DNA from: Melanopsichium pennsylvanicum
Lineage: Eukaryota; Basidiomycota; Ustilaginomycetes; Ustilaginales
NCBI GenBank assembly: GCA_900208305.1
Contig: OAPG01000022.1
Coordinates: 363,940-427,939, forward strand
DNA length: 64,000 nt
Direction of reading: 5' to 3'
Within the stretch, counting starts at the first letter, position 1. Every line of letters begins with the position of its first letter. A program made the translations under genes and the position numbers. Shown here in pieces: positions 20,681 to 31,303 of the stretch. The notes under the pieces are model-generated. The model worked only from the letters and a program-made list of their open reading frames with translations, was not told the origin of the DNA and did not search any database.

Positions 20681-23458
20681 ATGGCAGACAGAGGTCGAGT
20701 CAGTGGAGGCGGCGGAGGTGGATTTGATGAAGCTACTTCCGCACCTGTTAACGAGCACCATCCTCTTCACATCCCTCACTCGGCGCACCAGCTTTCCAAC
20801 GAATACAGCCCTAATCGCAGCCAACCAACCGAGACTTCAGCTTCTCTTCCGCCTTCATCAAACCTTTCCGCACCCACGATGGCCACCGCCACATCTTCCA
20901 AGCCTTCACCCTCGCATCAGACTGGTAACGGTCACCTACGAATTGGTCAAGGACACGAAGAAGCGCAGTGGTCGCTCAAAGACATCTATTGGCAGGGGAG
21001 AGAATGCAAGATCATCACTCAGAACCAGAATGGACCATGTTCGCTCATTGCCTTGTGCAACATTTTGCTGCTGAGGCGCGAGTTGCAGATCACGCCGCCA
21101 GATAGGCCTGTGGTCAGCTATAGCTATCTGAGCGGGCTACTTGGAGAGCATCTGTTGATCAAGACAACCAGCTCGGGTAATGAACAAGGGCTAGAAGCGG
21201 CTTTGTCAACGATCCCGAGGACTCAGTATGGGCTGGATGTGGATGTCGGATTCGACTCGATCACCAGCTTTGCAGCAGCAGCAGGAACGGGAGGAGGTGC
21301 AGGAGAACTGGCGCTGTTCAGCTTGTGCGGTGTCCAGCTTGTGCATGGATGGCTACCGGATCCAGCCGATATACAGACTTACTCGGCAGTGCGAGCTGCT
21401 GGGAGCTACAACAGAGCCACCGACATTGTCGTCAAGGGTGACGAAGTTGCTCAAGGTGCCGTTGTGCGCGATCGTGGTGTCGGAACCCTTGCGGCCCACC
21501 TAGCAAGCCAAACTTCTGCCTCTAATGGCAAGCAGCCTGAACGTCAAGAATGGACAGACGAACAGCGAGCAACCGTCCGTCAAGCCCTCGCCCTCCAATC
21601 TTTCCTCGATACCCAATCTACCCAGCTTACTTATCACGGACTCTTTGTTCTCGCCCAAGAATTGCCAGCAGGTGTGCCAGTAGCACTCTTCCGTAACTCT
21701 CACCTCTCGGTCCTTTACAAACGACAGGCGCACGAAGCAGTGGAAGAAGGCATAACCCCACCGACGTTGTTCACATTGGCTACCGATTCGAGCTTCCTGA
21801 TGGAGGACGAGATCGTGTGGGAGAGTTTAGTAGACGCCGATGGCGCCAGCAGCGAATTCTATGATGCAAAGTTCAGAAAGTCGATTATGAGGCAGGGTGA
21901 CTATGTCGGAATCGATGCGGACGGAATCGGGGCAGGTGCAGACGGTGTAGGATTGCAGAACAATGAAGATGCCGACTACGCGCTGGCAATGCAGATCTAT
22001 CAGAACGACCAGGACAGGCTGGAGCGACAGCAGCAGAGGAGGCAGAGCAGGCGCTCTGCCAGTGGCACACAACCGCAGTCGATTAGGCGATCGCAGCAAC
22101 AACACGGTACAGTGTCGGCTGGCAGCGGTGACGCCCAACAGCCGGCTTTTGAGGTTCCAAAGGAGGTGTTTACTACCATGAGGTATGAGGCTGAGCCGAC
22201 AGGAGAGGAGGGGGACGCCCTCGTCGTGTCGAGCTTGATCCCATCTCACCTGCAAGAAAAGCACGAGGACCTCATTGGTGGATTACAAGGGTTGTCGGTT
22301 GCCGATTCGGGCGCAGCCCCATCCGCGAATCCCTCTTTGATGGCTGCAGACAACGTAGGCGGCGCAGTTTCCTTGACGAATCCATTCCTTGCCAACCCTT
22401 CTACCACCACACACCACCTGTATCGCCACATTCCACTCCTGCAACAGCACTTGGAGCGACTCAAGCAATCGGCAGGCGCAATATGCCGAGCCTTCTCTTC
22501 TGTCTGGTCCATGCCTCTGCTTGAATCCGAGGGCTGCCTTGAGCCCTTGCGCATCCTCGACGCAATCGCATCGAGCCTTGGCCCGGCCAGTCCAAGTGAA
22601 GCACGCCAAGTTAAGGGCATTCGTGTGGCGATTCACAAAGACGGTTCGATCCGCGTAACGCATCGCAACATCTCTCCTTTCCCGAGCACCCTCGAAGAAG
22701 GTGTGGCCAGGATGCCAAGTGTGAGGCTGGATTACATGCCGACAAGGGTGAGAAGTATGGATCTGGAACCGATCGTTTTCAACAAGACGGATGCGAGAGA
22801 GTTCTACGAGGCAGCCAAGCAAAGGGTCGGGGCTGATCCAAGTGTGCTCAGTGGAGTGAGGGAGGGTGACAGGAAATGCTTTGACGTGATTCTATGGAAT
22901 GATGAACAGATCGACACGCTGGAAGGTGCTTCATCTGCACCTACGAGATTTATCACGGAATCCAGTCTGGCGAATGTCATTGTAGAGTTGATTACGCCAG
23001 GAGGAGGCAGATCAAGGTTCGTTACACCCAAGACGAATATAGGCATGTTGGACGGATTGCTGAGGCACTGGATGGTAGATAAAGGGCTGGTGGAAGAGCA
23101 AGATGTGGAGTTGGACGAGCTAGTCCGCAGGCTGAGGGAAGGGAGTGCCAACATTTGGCTTTGCAACTCGCTCAGGGGTATGTGGCGGGTTGAACTGGTA
23201 GATGCGCCTCAGTTTGGCGGGGCCACGGATGCCGTCCCGGCAAAGGCGAAGAAGACTGCGAGGTTCAGTTCGTTTATCAAGAGCAGTTCCAAGACGAATT
23301 CCACAGCAGAGCCACAGGTGAGTGCTGGACCAGCACCGCCAGTGGTGGAGCAGGTGCACGAGAGCGTTGCAGATGATCTGTACGGTCATAAGGACAAGGG
23401 AAAGAGCGGGAAGAAGGGTAAGAAAGGCGGAAAGGATAAGGATTGTGTCATCATGTGA
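20681..23458 (+). CDS. MINDY-type deubiquitinase with prenylation motif (925 residues)
   Basis: The catalytic domain (~95-400) matches the MINDY-1/2 family of K48-selective cysteine deubiquitinases (yeast Miy1). The oxyanion Gln and nucleophile sit in IITQNQNGPC (Gln114, Cys120), and the catalytic His is His341 in FRNSHLSVLYK. A ubiquitin-binding MIU-like helix follows (NNEDADYALAMQIYQNDQ, ~427-444). The protein ends in a lysine-rich stretch and CVIM, a CaaX box with polybasic region like that of K-Ras4B, predicting farnesylation and membrane attachment; yeast relatives are also annotated as predicted prenylation targets. Residues ~560-870 form an extra, well-composed region (IRVAIHKDGSIRV, FDVILWNDEQIDTL) that I cannot assign to a family. 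The N-terminal ~90 residues are disordered. ATG 20681 is the first in-frame start, just after a likely leader. Confidence 0.9.
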   Translation: MADRGRVSGGGGGGFDEATSAPVNEHHPLHIPHSAHQLSNEYSPNRSQPTETSASLPPSSNLSAPTMATATSSKPSPSHQTGNGHLRIGQGHEEAQWSLKDIYWQGRECKIITQNQNGPCSLIALCNILLLRRELQITPPDRPVVSYSYLSGLLGEHLLIKTTSSGNEQGLEAALSTIPRTQYGLDVDVGFDSITSFAAAAGTGGGAGELALFSLCGVQLVHGWLPDPADIQTYSAVRAAGSYNRATDIVVKGDEVAQGAVVRDRGVGTLAAHLASQTSASNGKQPERQEWTDEQRATVRQALALQSFLDTQSTQLTYHGLFVLAQELPAGVPVALFRNSHLSVLYKRQAHEAVEEGITPPTLFTLATDSSFLMEDEIVWESLVDADGASSEFYDAKFRKSIMRQGDYVGIDADGIGAGADGVGLQNNEDADYALAMQIYQNDQDRLERQQQRRQSRRSASGTQPQSIRRSQQQHGTVSAGSGDAQQPAFEVPKEVFTTMRYEAEPTGEEGDALVVSSLIPSHLQEKHEDLIGGLQGLSVADSGAAPSANPSLMAADNVGGAVSLTNPFLANPSTTTHHLYRHIPLLQQHLERLKQSAGAICRAFSSVWSMPLLESEGCLEPLRILDAIASSLGPASPSEARQVKGIRVAIHKDGSIRVTHRNISPFPSTLEEGVARMPSVRLDYMPTRVRSMDLEPIVFNKTDAREFYEAAKQRVGADPSVLSGVREGDRKCFDVILWNDEQIDTLEGASSAPTRFITESSLANVIVELITPGGGRSRFVTPKTNIGMLDGLLRHWMVDKGLVEEQDVELDELVRRLREGSANIWLCNSLRGMWRVELVDAPQFGGATDAVPAKAKKTARFSSFIKSSSKTNSTAEPQVSAGPAPPVVEQVHESVADDLYGHKDKGKSGKKGKKGGKDKDCVIM

Positions 23459-24734
23459 TGTTGCAAAGGGAAGAGTGGCATATACACAAAGTCCAGTAGA
23501 TAAGGTGGTTGGATTGAATCTTAATCTTGTCCAGTCTTGAGAGTTGATCTGTGAAATCGAACGCTCCGTGGTGCTGTCTTGTCTCTTACGCTCATTTCAA
23601 CCGAAGCCACACTGTGCGATATCTGTAACAGCATGAAATTTAAGAGAGTACTCTATCCGTGTGAGAAGAGATAAGGAGAGATGAGGAGGGCGCCACAACT
23701 TGTCCCGATACAATGAAGGAGGAAGGGGGAAGAGGTGGCATCAATATAGTGTGGACCCTGAAGCCTTATCTCATCCCAATTTGGAGCTGTGTGCGGCGGG
23801 GAATTTGGATCTACAGAGTTTTGACACGAAGGCTTTGACGTCGATCATGACGGGTAAAGAGAACTGAACACCATACCATACTATATCAGTGTAGACTTGG
23901 ACTTGCACGATTCTACTCTCCCTCCGTCACCTTTCTCTTTTGGTCGTCGTCAACAGGCTCTCCACCTCGCTTTTGCGCTGGTCGCAATAAACGACTGCAA
24001 CCAAATTCATATCAATTTGGAACAGTAGTACTCACACTGTAACTCTTCCATTTTCTCTCCTGCTGCTACATTATCGTTTCAGCGCTGCAGTTACTGCTTC
24101 AGCTTTCTCCTGCATCACCCGAATCGCGCATCTGTGCCCTTCACTCTGGAAGTATCTCCGTCAAATCGTGCATATCGTATCCGCACTTCATCTCAGCATG
24201 CAGCTTCTTTTGCTATGCTTTTTAATCTAGCTTCGATGCACCTCAAAGCAAGGACTTTGCTTCCCACGCATCATACACTCTTGCTCCTATAGATCATGCG
24301 CAAATGCATTAATGGACCACTCTTGATGGAACGCATCTCAACTTCCGCCCTACTCGCCTCAGAGATCCCATACAAACATCCTGCTCTGTCTTTGATAGAT
24401 CAATATTCTCCACCATTTGGCGCCGACATCATAACCATCGACCGAGTCCCGTCTGAACGGTGGAGCGACTCCAGCTTCGTCGAGACTGCTTGTTGCCTTT
24501 AACACGGTCATATAGGCATTATTTCTAACAACCCTACATTCCGAGTACCGAGCTTCACCACCTCGTAGCTCGCAACACCACTCAGATACATTCTTGCCTT
24601 CTCGATTTGGCGACCCGGTCATCGAGCACTCCTCGATTCGACTCCTTATCTCGAGCAGCTCTTTCGACCATCACAGATCGTGAGGCAGCTCCAACATCTG
24701 CTGCGTTCCGGCGTATATTGCTTCAATTATCATC
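23459..24734. other. 1.28-kb intergenic region upstream of the RdRP gene
   Basis: No recognisable gene. Several short ORFs (for example 24296-24502, 68 codons) lie in what is probably the long leader or promoter of the RdRP gene; they could act as upstream ORFs. AGTAGTACTCACACTGTAA occurs near 24026. Confidence 0.5.
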
Positions 24735-27700
24735 ATGGAGGTCCTGGTTCAGCAAATCGACCTGTGGGTAACCGAGGAGGACCTCTACCGAACCATCGCC
24801 AATGCGCTCCACACCCCTCCCGTCCGCCTCCCTGGCCAGGGTTTGACAAACTTCCGTCTCCTCCTGCCCAAAACCGCAAGCAACAGACACAAAGGTCACG
24901 CTTTCCTCACCATCGCCGAGACTTCGACCGCTTCCGCGTTTCTTCAATGCTACACTGGCAAGACTGGTCGAGCCCTCAGTATCATTCGCGATTCGAAATA
25001 CAACACGCTCAAACTTACCACCAATGGTTTCGGCAATGAGCGTATCATCAACGAAATTCTTCACTACCCCTATGAGGATTGGGATGCGAGGCAGAGACGC
25101 CTCAGAGGAGAGCCACCGCCTAATTCGTCCTCAAGCGATGAAAATGCAGTTGCCTTTTTGACTACTGTCGTTCCCACTCCGCCCGACATTGCGCAACGTG
25201 AAAACTTGGTTCGTACCAATCCTACCACATCAAGAAACAGTAGACCAAGGCGACGCCTAGAGCCAGCCAGAAGTGATGGTGCATGGTGGACGATCGAGTT
25301 TGGTGTCATTTGCGAGAATGGTGATTTCTCCATCGAGGACTACGACTTTCCGCCTGTACCATTGCCAAGTGGTTTTGACGTCAAATCTGCGACGCTCTAC
25401 TTTGGCGATAAGGACAACTCGATCAGAATTTTGTTCAACAACATCGTCAGTTGGAGCATAAATCATAATCACAACGCTCTGCTTTTCGATCTCGAAGACC
25501 CTGCTACTTTCATCAGGCAGGGGCGTAACAGCTCTATCTTTGACTTTGTCAACCACAGGGATCGAGAATTGCTCATTCGACACCGCCACAGGTACAGGAT
25601 AGGGTTGATCGGCTGTCATTTTAGGGTCAGCTTCGTTACACCTCAAGATCTTGATTGGTTCTGTCTCGAGGCTCGACCATTCCTCAAGAGGGCTGGTAAT
25701 CCCAGGAAAGACCCAAGGAATGTAGTGCGGAGGAATCTCACCGATCCAGACTTTTTCGAGGCAGCCGGACAATTCTGCGCAAGCATCGATATAAGGGTCG
25801 CTTACCAATTCGACAAGCTCATTCGCAACGGCCTTTACTCACCCACAGTGCTCGAGATCCTCAAATCCAACACACGCCGGCTCATGAAGCTCTACGGAGT
25901 CGAGTTTGCTGCGCGCGTACTTGAAAGCCTCGCCGCGACCTCTCGCCAAGTTCAAGTCCGCGACCGCAATACAAAATGTCTTCTCGGATCCACCAAGCTT
26001 CAGCAACGCATCGAAGCCGAAGAGCAGCGCCTCAAACGCCAGGATGCAACCGAATCTGATCCTCTCGCAAGCGACATCGTGACTACTGCCACCGCTCAAG
26101 TCTATCATGTAACAATCACACCCACCCGTATGCTTCTCGAAGGCCCCTTTCTCGACTCATCCAATCGCGTCCTCCGTCTTTTCCCTGAATTCGGCTCGCA
26201 CTTTGTTCGCGTGGCCTTTGCCGACGAAGACGGCGACCGCTTCCCTGTCTCTCGCCATGATCTCGGTGGAGTCGACTCGGAATCGTTTGTTCGCGAACGC
26301 ATAGGTGATCCGCTCAAACTCGGTATCGCCATAGCCGGACGAAAGTTTGAAGCTCTCGCTTGGTCCGGATCTGGTCTCGGCAGCCATCATTGCTGGTTTG
26401 TCGCTGCGTTCACGGATAAAGAGGGCAAGCTATGGAATGCTGAAAGGATCCGCCAAAGTTTGGGCAATTTCAGGCAGGTGGAAAAGCAACCAGCCAGATA
26501 CGGTGCTAGATTGAGTCAGGCATTCAGTGCAACATCAAGCACGATCAAAATCAACGATGACTGGATCAAGATCGTCGAAGACGACTATTCGAATGCATTG
26601 AGTCCGGGTATGGGGAGGGAGAAGAAGCGCTACTTGCTTACAGACGGTGTAGGGGAGATCAGTAGGGAGTTGCTCAACATGATTTGGACAGAGTTATGCT
26701 CGGTGAAGAACATGAAAAGGGAGTGGCAGTTGAGTCAGGATGACCCAACAAGGATTCCCAGTGCCATCCAGTTCAGATGTGGTGGTGCCAAAGGAGTTCT
26801 GTGTCTAAATCCGTCCTTGAAGGGGAAGGTGATGAAGGTTAGGAATAGCATGATCAAGTTTTCTGCTCCAAAACACAGAGATTTTGAAGTTGCGACTACG
26901 TCTTTCTCGCCTCTGCCAGCCAGATTAAACAGACCGCTGATCAATGCGTTGGAGGACCTGGGTGTGCCGTCCGCGGTTTTCCTCAAACTTCAGAACAAGG
27001 CAGTCGAGAGCGCACAGACAGCCAGGCAGGACTTTCGTAAGGCATCGCAACTCATGGGCTCGTTCGCGCTAAGCGACACCGCTGAAGTCCACAAGCTCTT
27101 CCGCAGGCTCGATAGTCTAGTCGGAATCCGACCAGACAAGCTTCACGCGGACGGAATTCTCAATCGACTTTGCACCATCATTATCGCTGCCGCTCTCGGC
27201 GACCTCAAGCGCAAAGCTCGAATTCCTGTATCTGGATGTACGCTCATTGGCGTGGTGGACGAATTCAACTATCTTGCCAGGGGTGAGATCTTTGCCCAGG
27301 TCAACGATGGTGCTAACGGCTTGTTCCGCATTGTGTCTGGCAGAGTCATGATCGGTCGTAGTCCAACGATCCATCCAGGCGACGTACGTGTCGTCAATGC
27401 TGTGGTTCCTCCTTCCAATCATCCACTTAGGCAATTACGCAACGTGGTGGTGTTCAGCAAAAGTCCCGAAGGCAGGCCACTCCAGAGCATGCTCAGTGGA
27501 GGAGACCTCGACGGCGACATTAACACCATTTATGAGGACGGTGAACTGTTCCCTACGCGAATCGAGTCTCCAGGACAGTACCCGGACGTGCCTCCGCGAT
27601 CGCTGGCTAGGAGCTGCACGTTTGAAGATCTGGCCGACTTCTTTGTTGACTACGTCATCAACGACCAGGTGGGACTTGTGAGCATTTTTCATCTGCACAT

Positions 27701-29195
27701 TGCTGACATGTCGGAGAAGCACAGTATGGATGCGGACTGTGTCAAGCTTGCGCAATTGCATGCGAAAGCGGTGGATTATAGGAAAACAGGTCAAGCGGTA
27801 CGCAGGAAGGATGTGCCCATGCCGCCGTTCGGAACGCCTAGGCCAGATTTCATCGCGCAGCGTCCGGCGGGTCCGGCGATCTACCCTTCCCAACGAGCGC
27901 TTGGTCAGTTGTTCAGGGCAATTCCAGAACAGCTTACCGATACGCCGTTTGGGTGTATTCCATCTTGGGCTTGCGCCTCGTCTTGGTCGTCGACGAAACA
28001 TTCTGCGCTGTCAGACATTCTAAAATCTCCCGGAAAAAGTGACGACATTTTGACAATCTTGTCGACGTTGGGTCAAAAATATCCGCAAGTCATGCCCAAG
28101 CAAGGCTTACGCTTAGTTCAGTTGCAGGCGCACTTCCGACCACTCTTGAACTCGTTCGTGTACCACTTGAGCCGGCTTGCAGCATGGATTCCGGAGAGTA
28201 GGACCGAGACGGAGTGGTTGAGCGAGGAGGAGATCTTGGTGGGGACCCAAGTCATGGCTACCAAGGCGAAACAGTTGAAAAGACGACAGGAGAGATTAAC
28301 GGCGAGCACTGCGGAACTCTTCCCGATCCTCCGAACTCAATTGATGCTCATCGCTGGAGACGACAGTGTCGAGTCTGCGACGATTCGGTCGACGGCAGAT
28401 GCAGGTAGAGGGATTCCCGGTGCAAGCTGTGTTGAAGGGAAGAATCACGGTAAAGGCAAAGGTACAAGTGCAGTACTGGGAAGAGATGATGCTGAAGTGA
28501 TGCATTTCACGGGACTTGCTCAAGTTACAGAGCCGCCGAGGAGGGCACAGGCAAAGATTGTTGTGATTGATGGAGAGAGGGTGGTACTGAGGGAAAAGCC
28601 GAGTGGGAGCAACAGTTCGAGTCCTTGGTCTGACGATGAACAAAGCAACGAGATTGGATTTGACCTCAAGCATCGTCTGAATGACTATGTGACTGCAAAC
28701 GATCATCACGAGTCGTCTGGCTCGTCATGTAACCCATCTCGCCAAGATGACAAGCCCAAGAGGAACCAAAAGCCTGAGCCCAGCGGTAGCAGTAATGGCA
28801 GCGGGAGCAGCACTCCCAGTGGCAACGCCAAAGGCAAGGGTAAATCCCATAACAATGGTAAAACTCAAGCATGGGAGCAGCAGAAGCAGCAGCACATTCA
28901 AGAAAAGAGGAAAGTAGTCGCAACTACAGATCCAGAGCTATACCAGCTGCTCTATTCTTCGGATTCCGACGGCGATTACGGTCTAGACGATCATCACTGT
29001 TCGGGGCGAATGACGCTGGAAGAGATTGTGAAGCGGAAAAGGAGGAAAGAGTTGCACTACTTGTACTCGGCAGCCTACTTGGGCGCGAGTGAGGTGACGA
29101 CGAGACATTTTGGTGGCAACACTTTTGCAGTCGTGGCGCTGGGTTGTCTGCTCGAACGACTCGAGGAACATGTGGGTTGTGGACGAGAGTTCTGA
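24735..29195 (+). CDS. Cellular RNA-dependent RNA polymerase (RDR/QDE-1 family), RNAi component
   Basis: 1,486 residues, intact and intronless. Residues ~1-95 look like an RRM-type RNA-binding fold (KGHAFLTI resembles RNP1). The polymerase core (PF05183-type) spans ~430-1100 and includes SAIQFRCGGAKGVLCLNP, GRVMIGRSPTIHPGDVRVV, and the catalytic loop SGGDLDGD with metal-binding Asp924, Asp926 and Asp928, the signature of eukaryotic RDRs. A cytoplasmic or nuclear role copying aberrant or transposon RNA into dsRNA for Dicer is expected. The tail (~1270-1420) is Ser/Gly/Lys-rich and disordered. All key residues are present, so it should be active. Ustilago maydis is known to have lost its RNAi genes while other smuts (Ustilago hordei, Sporisorium reilianum) kept them; this gene places the source in the second group. 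ATG 24735 starts the conserved N-terminal domain directly. Confidence 0.96.
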   Translation: MEVLVQQIDLWVTEEDLYRTIANALHTPPVRLPGQGLTNFRLLLPKTASNRHKGHAFLTIAETSTASAFLQCYTGKTGRALSIIRDSKYNTLKLTTNGFGNERIINEILHYPYEDWDARQRRLRGEPPPNSSSSDENAVAFLTTVVPTPPDIAQRENLVRTNPTTSRNSRPRRRLEPARSDGAWWTIEFGVICENGDFSIEDYDFPPVPLPSGFDVKSATLYFGDKDNSIRILFNNIVSWSINHNHNALLFDLEDPATFIRQGRNSSIFDFVNHRDRELLIRHRHRYRIGLIGCHFRVSFVTPQDLDWFCLEARPFLKRAGNPRKDPRNVVRRNLTDPDFFEAAGQFCASIDIRVAYQFDKLIRNGLYSPTVLEILKSNTRRLMKLYGVEFAARVLESLAATSRQVQVRDRNTKCLLGSTKLQQRIEAEEQRLKRQDATESDPLASDIVTTATAQVYHVTITPTRMLLEGPFLDSSNRVLRLFPEFGSHFVRVAFADEDGDRFPVSRHDLGGVDSESFVRERIGDPLKLGIAIAGRKFEALAWSGSGLGSHHCWFVAAFTDKEGKLWNAERIRQSLGNFRQVEKQPARYGARLSQAFSATSSTIKINDDWIKIVEDDYSNALSPGMGREKKRYLLTDGVGEISRELLNMIWTELCSVKNMKREWQLSQDDPTRIPSAIQFRCGGAKGVLCLNPSLKGKVMKVRNSMIKFSAPKHRDFEVATTSFSPLPARLNRPLINALEDLGVPSAVFLKLQNKAVESAQTARQDFRKASQLMGSFALSDTAEVHKLFRRLDSLVGIRPDKLHADGILNRLCTIIIAAALGDLKRKARIPVSGCTLIGVVDEFNYLARGEIFAQVNDGANGLFRIVSGRVMIGRSPTIHPGDVRVVNAVVPPSNHPLRQLRNVVVFSKSPEGRPLQSMLSGGDLDGDINTIYEDGELFPTRIESPGQYPDVPPRSLARSCTFEDLADFFVDYVINDQVGLVSIFHLHIADMSEKHSMDADCVKLAQLHAKAVDYRKTGQAVRRKDVPMPPFGTPRPDFIAQRPAGPAIYPSQRALGQLFRAIPEQLTDTPFGCIPSWACASSWSSTKHSALSDILKSPGKSDDILTILSTLGQKYPQVMPKQGLRLVQLQAHFRPLLNSFVYHLSRLAAWIPESRTETEWLSEEEILVGTQVMATKAKQLKRRQERLTASTAELFPILRTQLMLIAGDDSVESATIRSTADAGRGIPGASCVEGKNHGKGKGTSAVLGRDDAEVMHFTGLAQVTEPPRRAQAKIVVIDGERVVLREKPSGSNSSSPWSDDEQSNEIGFDLKHRLNDYVTANDHHESSGSSCNPSRQDDKPKRNQKPEPSGSSNGSGSSTPSGNAKGKGKSHNNGKTQAWEQQKQQHIQEKRKVVATTDPELYQLLYSSDSDGDYGLDDHHCSGRMTLEEIVKRKRRKELHYLYSAAYLGASEVTTRHFGGNTFAVVALGCLLERLEEHVGCGREF

Positions 29196-29702
29196 AATGT
29201 GCTCCATCTGCGCTTTGGCGCTTTGACGACAATATCAAACTGCAAAGCTTCAAGAATTCAGCAAAAACACTTTGCGTCACAATGCCAAGTTTCATCAGCC
29301 TCTTGTACAGTGTGTATTGTGAGTGTGTACGATGCTACGTATGAGACGCAACAGTGACCAGCCGAACGGTGAATAGCGTGAGAGAGAAAAGCTGCAGAAG
29401 TGTGAGAGTGAACAAACTTACATGGTGTAAAGGAAAAAATAAATTAGAGCAGTTCACATCGTTCAGCTGAACGTGGGTCTGTGCGGGCGCAGCGGGTCTG
29501 TTAGGAAAAATAAGGCTCAGATTCGAGTGAAGCGTAGAAAGTGCTCGAAAGCCTTTTTTTTTTTTCTTTGGTTGAGATCCACGCATTCTTGTTTTTAGCG
29601 ATCTTGAAAAGACCAACACTTTCTTTCGTCGCCAGCTTTCTTCTTGCTCTCATCATCCTTGTATCAGATCTTAGCACGTCACACTTATTTCAAACTTTCA
29701 CA
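29196..29702. other. RdRP terminator / cyclophilin promoter region
   Basis: 507 bp without a supported gene. The frame of the cyclophilin gene stays open upstream to 29541, but this part is leader-like (poly-T at 29552-29566, Phe/Leu-rich) and not conserved cyclophilin sequence. Confidence 0.55.
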
Positions 29703-30917
29703 ATGTCAGCCACCTCCAACACCGCTGCGACGCCTAAACTGGGCAACCCTCTGGTCTATCTCGACGTTTCCTTTGCCAACACGCCTGCGCCTACCCGCAA
29801 GGGCGCTAACCGCATCGTTCTCGAACTGTACAAACACCTTGTACCCAAAACAGCCGAGAATTTCCGCTATCTATGTGTCAACCCCGATAATCGTACCGCT
29901 TCCACTGGTCAACCTCTGTCCTTCTCCGGCTCCATCTTCCACCGCGTCATTCCCAAGTTTATGATCCAAGGAGGCGATTTCACTCGAGGCGATGGAACGG
30001 GCGGAGAGAGCATTTATGGAGAGAAGTTTGAAGATGAAGATCTGTCGGGTAAACATGACTCTCCGTTTTTGTTGAGCATGGCCAATGCTGGACCGGGTAC
30101 GAATGGGAGTCAGTTTTTCATTACTACCGTTCCTACGCCTCATCTCGATGGAAAACATGTAGTGTTCGGACGAGTGATCAAGGGTAAGAACGTGGTTAGG
30201 AAGATTGAGAACTCCGAGACGAGCAGCAATGATCGACCGGTGAATGAAGTCAAGGTTGACTCGTGTGGAGAGTTGGACCCTTCGTCAACCGAGGTCGAGG
30301 AAGGAACGTATGGGATTCAGGTTGATGAAACGGGAGATGTGTATGAAGAATACCCTGAAGACCAAGATGAATCGCTGGAATCCAATGTGGAAGCAACCTA
30401 CAAGATCGGAGAAGAGCTCAAAGGCATTGCTAACAAACAATTTTCGTCTTCGTCATTCCCACTTGCGTTGGAAAAGTATCAAAAAGCGCTTCGATATCTT
30501 CAACTTCATCCAATCCTGCCAGACGACACATCACCAGATCTCAAAACTAAATGGATGGCTTTGAAAACCAGTATCCAACTCAACGCCTCCCTAGCCGCTC
30601 TCAAAGTCTCTCCACCTCAACCAAAGATCACAATCACCCACACCACCGCCGTCATCCAAAACATCCCTTCCACAAACTGGGATAGTGACAGCGAAGAATG
30701 GAAAAAGATCAAAGCCGACCTAGCCAAAGCGTACTACAGACGAGCAATGGGATATGTTGCATTGAAGGATGAGGAGAGGGCAGAGTCGGATTTGAAAAGG
30801 GCACAAGAACTCATGCCAGAGGATGCAGGAGTGAAAAAGGAACAGCAGGCTTTGGCAAAGAGGAAAGAGGCAAAGCTAAAGGCTCAACGTGCAGCGTATA
30901 GCAAGATGTTTTCCTAA
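29703..30917 (+). CDS. Cyclophilin 40-type peptidyl-prolyl isomerase with TPR domain
   Basis: 404 residues. The PPIase domain (~15-190) has the catalytic Arg81 in [17 protein letters not shown], plus NGSQFFITT and LDGKHVVFG. In this last motif the Trp that binds cyclosporin in cyclophilin A is His, as in Cyp40 proteins. After an acidic linker (~205-230) a TPR domain (~232-395) begins with [15 protein letters not shown], the region that binds the MEEVD tail of Hsp90. The order and length fit Cpr6/Cpr7/Cyp40 co-chaperones acting in the cytosol with Hsp90. ATG 29703 is chosen because the upstream in-frame extension is hydrophobic leader sequence not seen in the family. Confidence 0.95.
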   Translation: MSATSNTAATPKLGNPLVYLDVSFANTPAPTRKGANRIVLELYKHLVPKTAENFRYLCVNPDNRTASTGQPLSFSGSIFHRVIPKFMIQGGDFTRGDGTGGESIYGEKFEDEDLSGKHDSPFLLSMANAGPGTNGSQFFITTVPTPHLDGKHVVFGRVIKGKNVVRKIENSETSSNDRPVNEVKVDSCGELDPSSTEVEEGTYGIQVDETGDVYEEYPEDQDESLESNVEATYKIGEELKGIANKQFSSSSFPLALEKYQKALRYLQLHPILPDDTSPDLKTKWMALKTSIQLNASLAALKVSPPQPKITITHTTAVIQNIPSTNWDSDSEEWKKIKADLAKAYYRRAMGYVALKDEERAESDLKRAQELMPEDAGVKKEQQALAKRKEAKLKAQRAAYSKMFS

Positions 30918-31303
30918 GCTAAGTTTTAAACGTCATCCTTCTCGCCCCTCGTCTAGAAACCGATATCAATAATTTGGTTAAAAAATGCTTCTAGTACCGA
31001 CGCATTCTGCTTGATGCGACAGGCACGGGAGAGGAAAGGGGAAATTTGAAGAAAAGTTAGATTTTGAGGGCAGAGTATGACAAAAATTCATAGGGGTTAG
31101 GAGAGAAGACGTGTTTTTTATAAAGAAAAAAAACCACCAAAGATCCCAAGGTCTCAACCACATGTATTGTACAAGCTACAGAAAGTCAAAAAGTGAAAAG
31201 GGGCTCTGTGTGTGCGTGTGTGCAATGGAAAGTGCATTGACGAAAAATGAAGATGATGCAAGTGGGGTGGTCAAAAAACCAGAGAAAGGGAGCGGGGGAT
31301 GGT
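30918..31303. other. Convergent intergenic region
   Basis: 386 bp between converging stop codons of the cyclophilin and TCF25 genes; A-rich, no feature beyond the expected terminators. Confidence 0.55.

Noticed and set aside
29541..29702. N-terminal extension of the cyclophilin ORF
   Set aside because: Hydrophobic leader-like translation beginning at a non-ATG codon; the cyclophilin family begins near the ATG at 29703.
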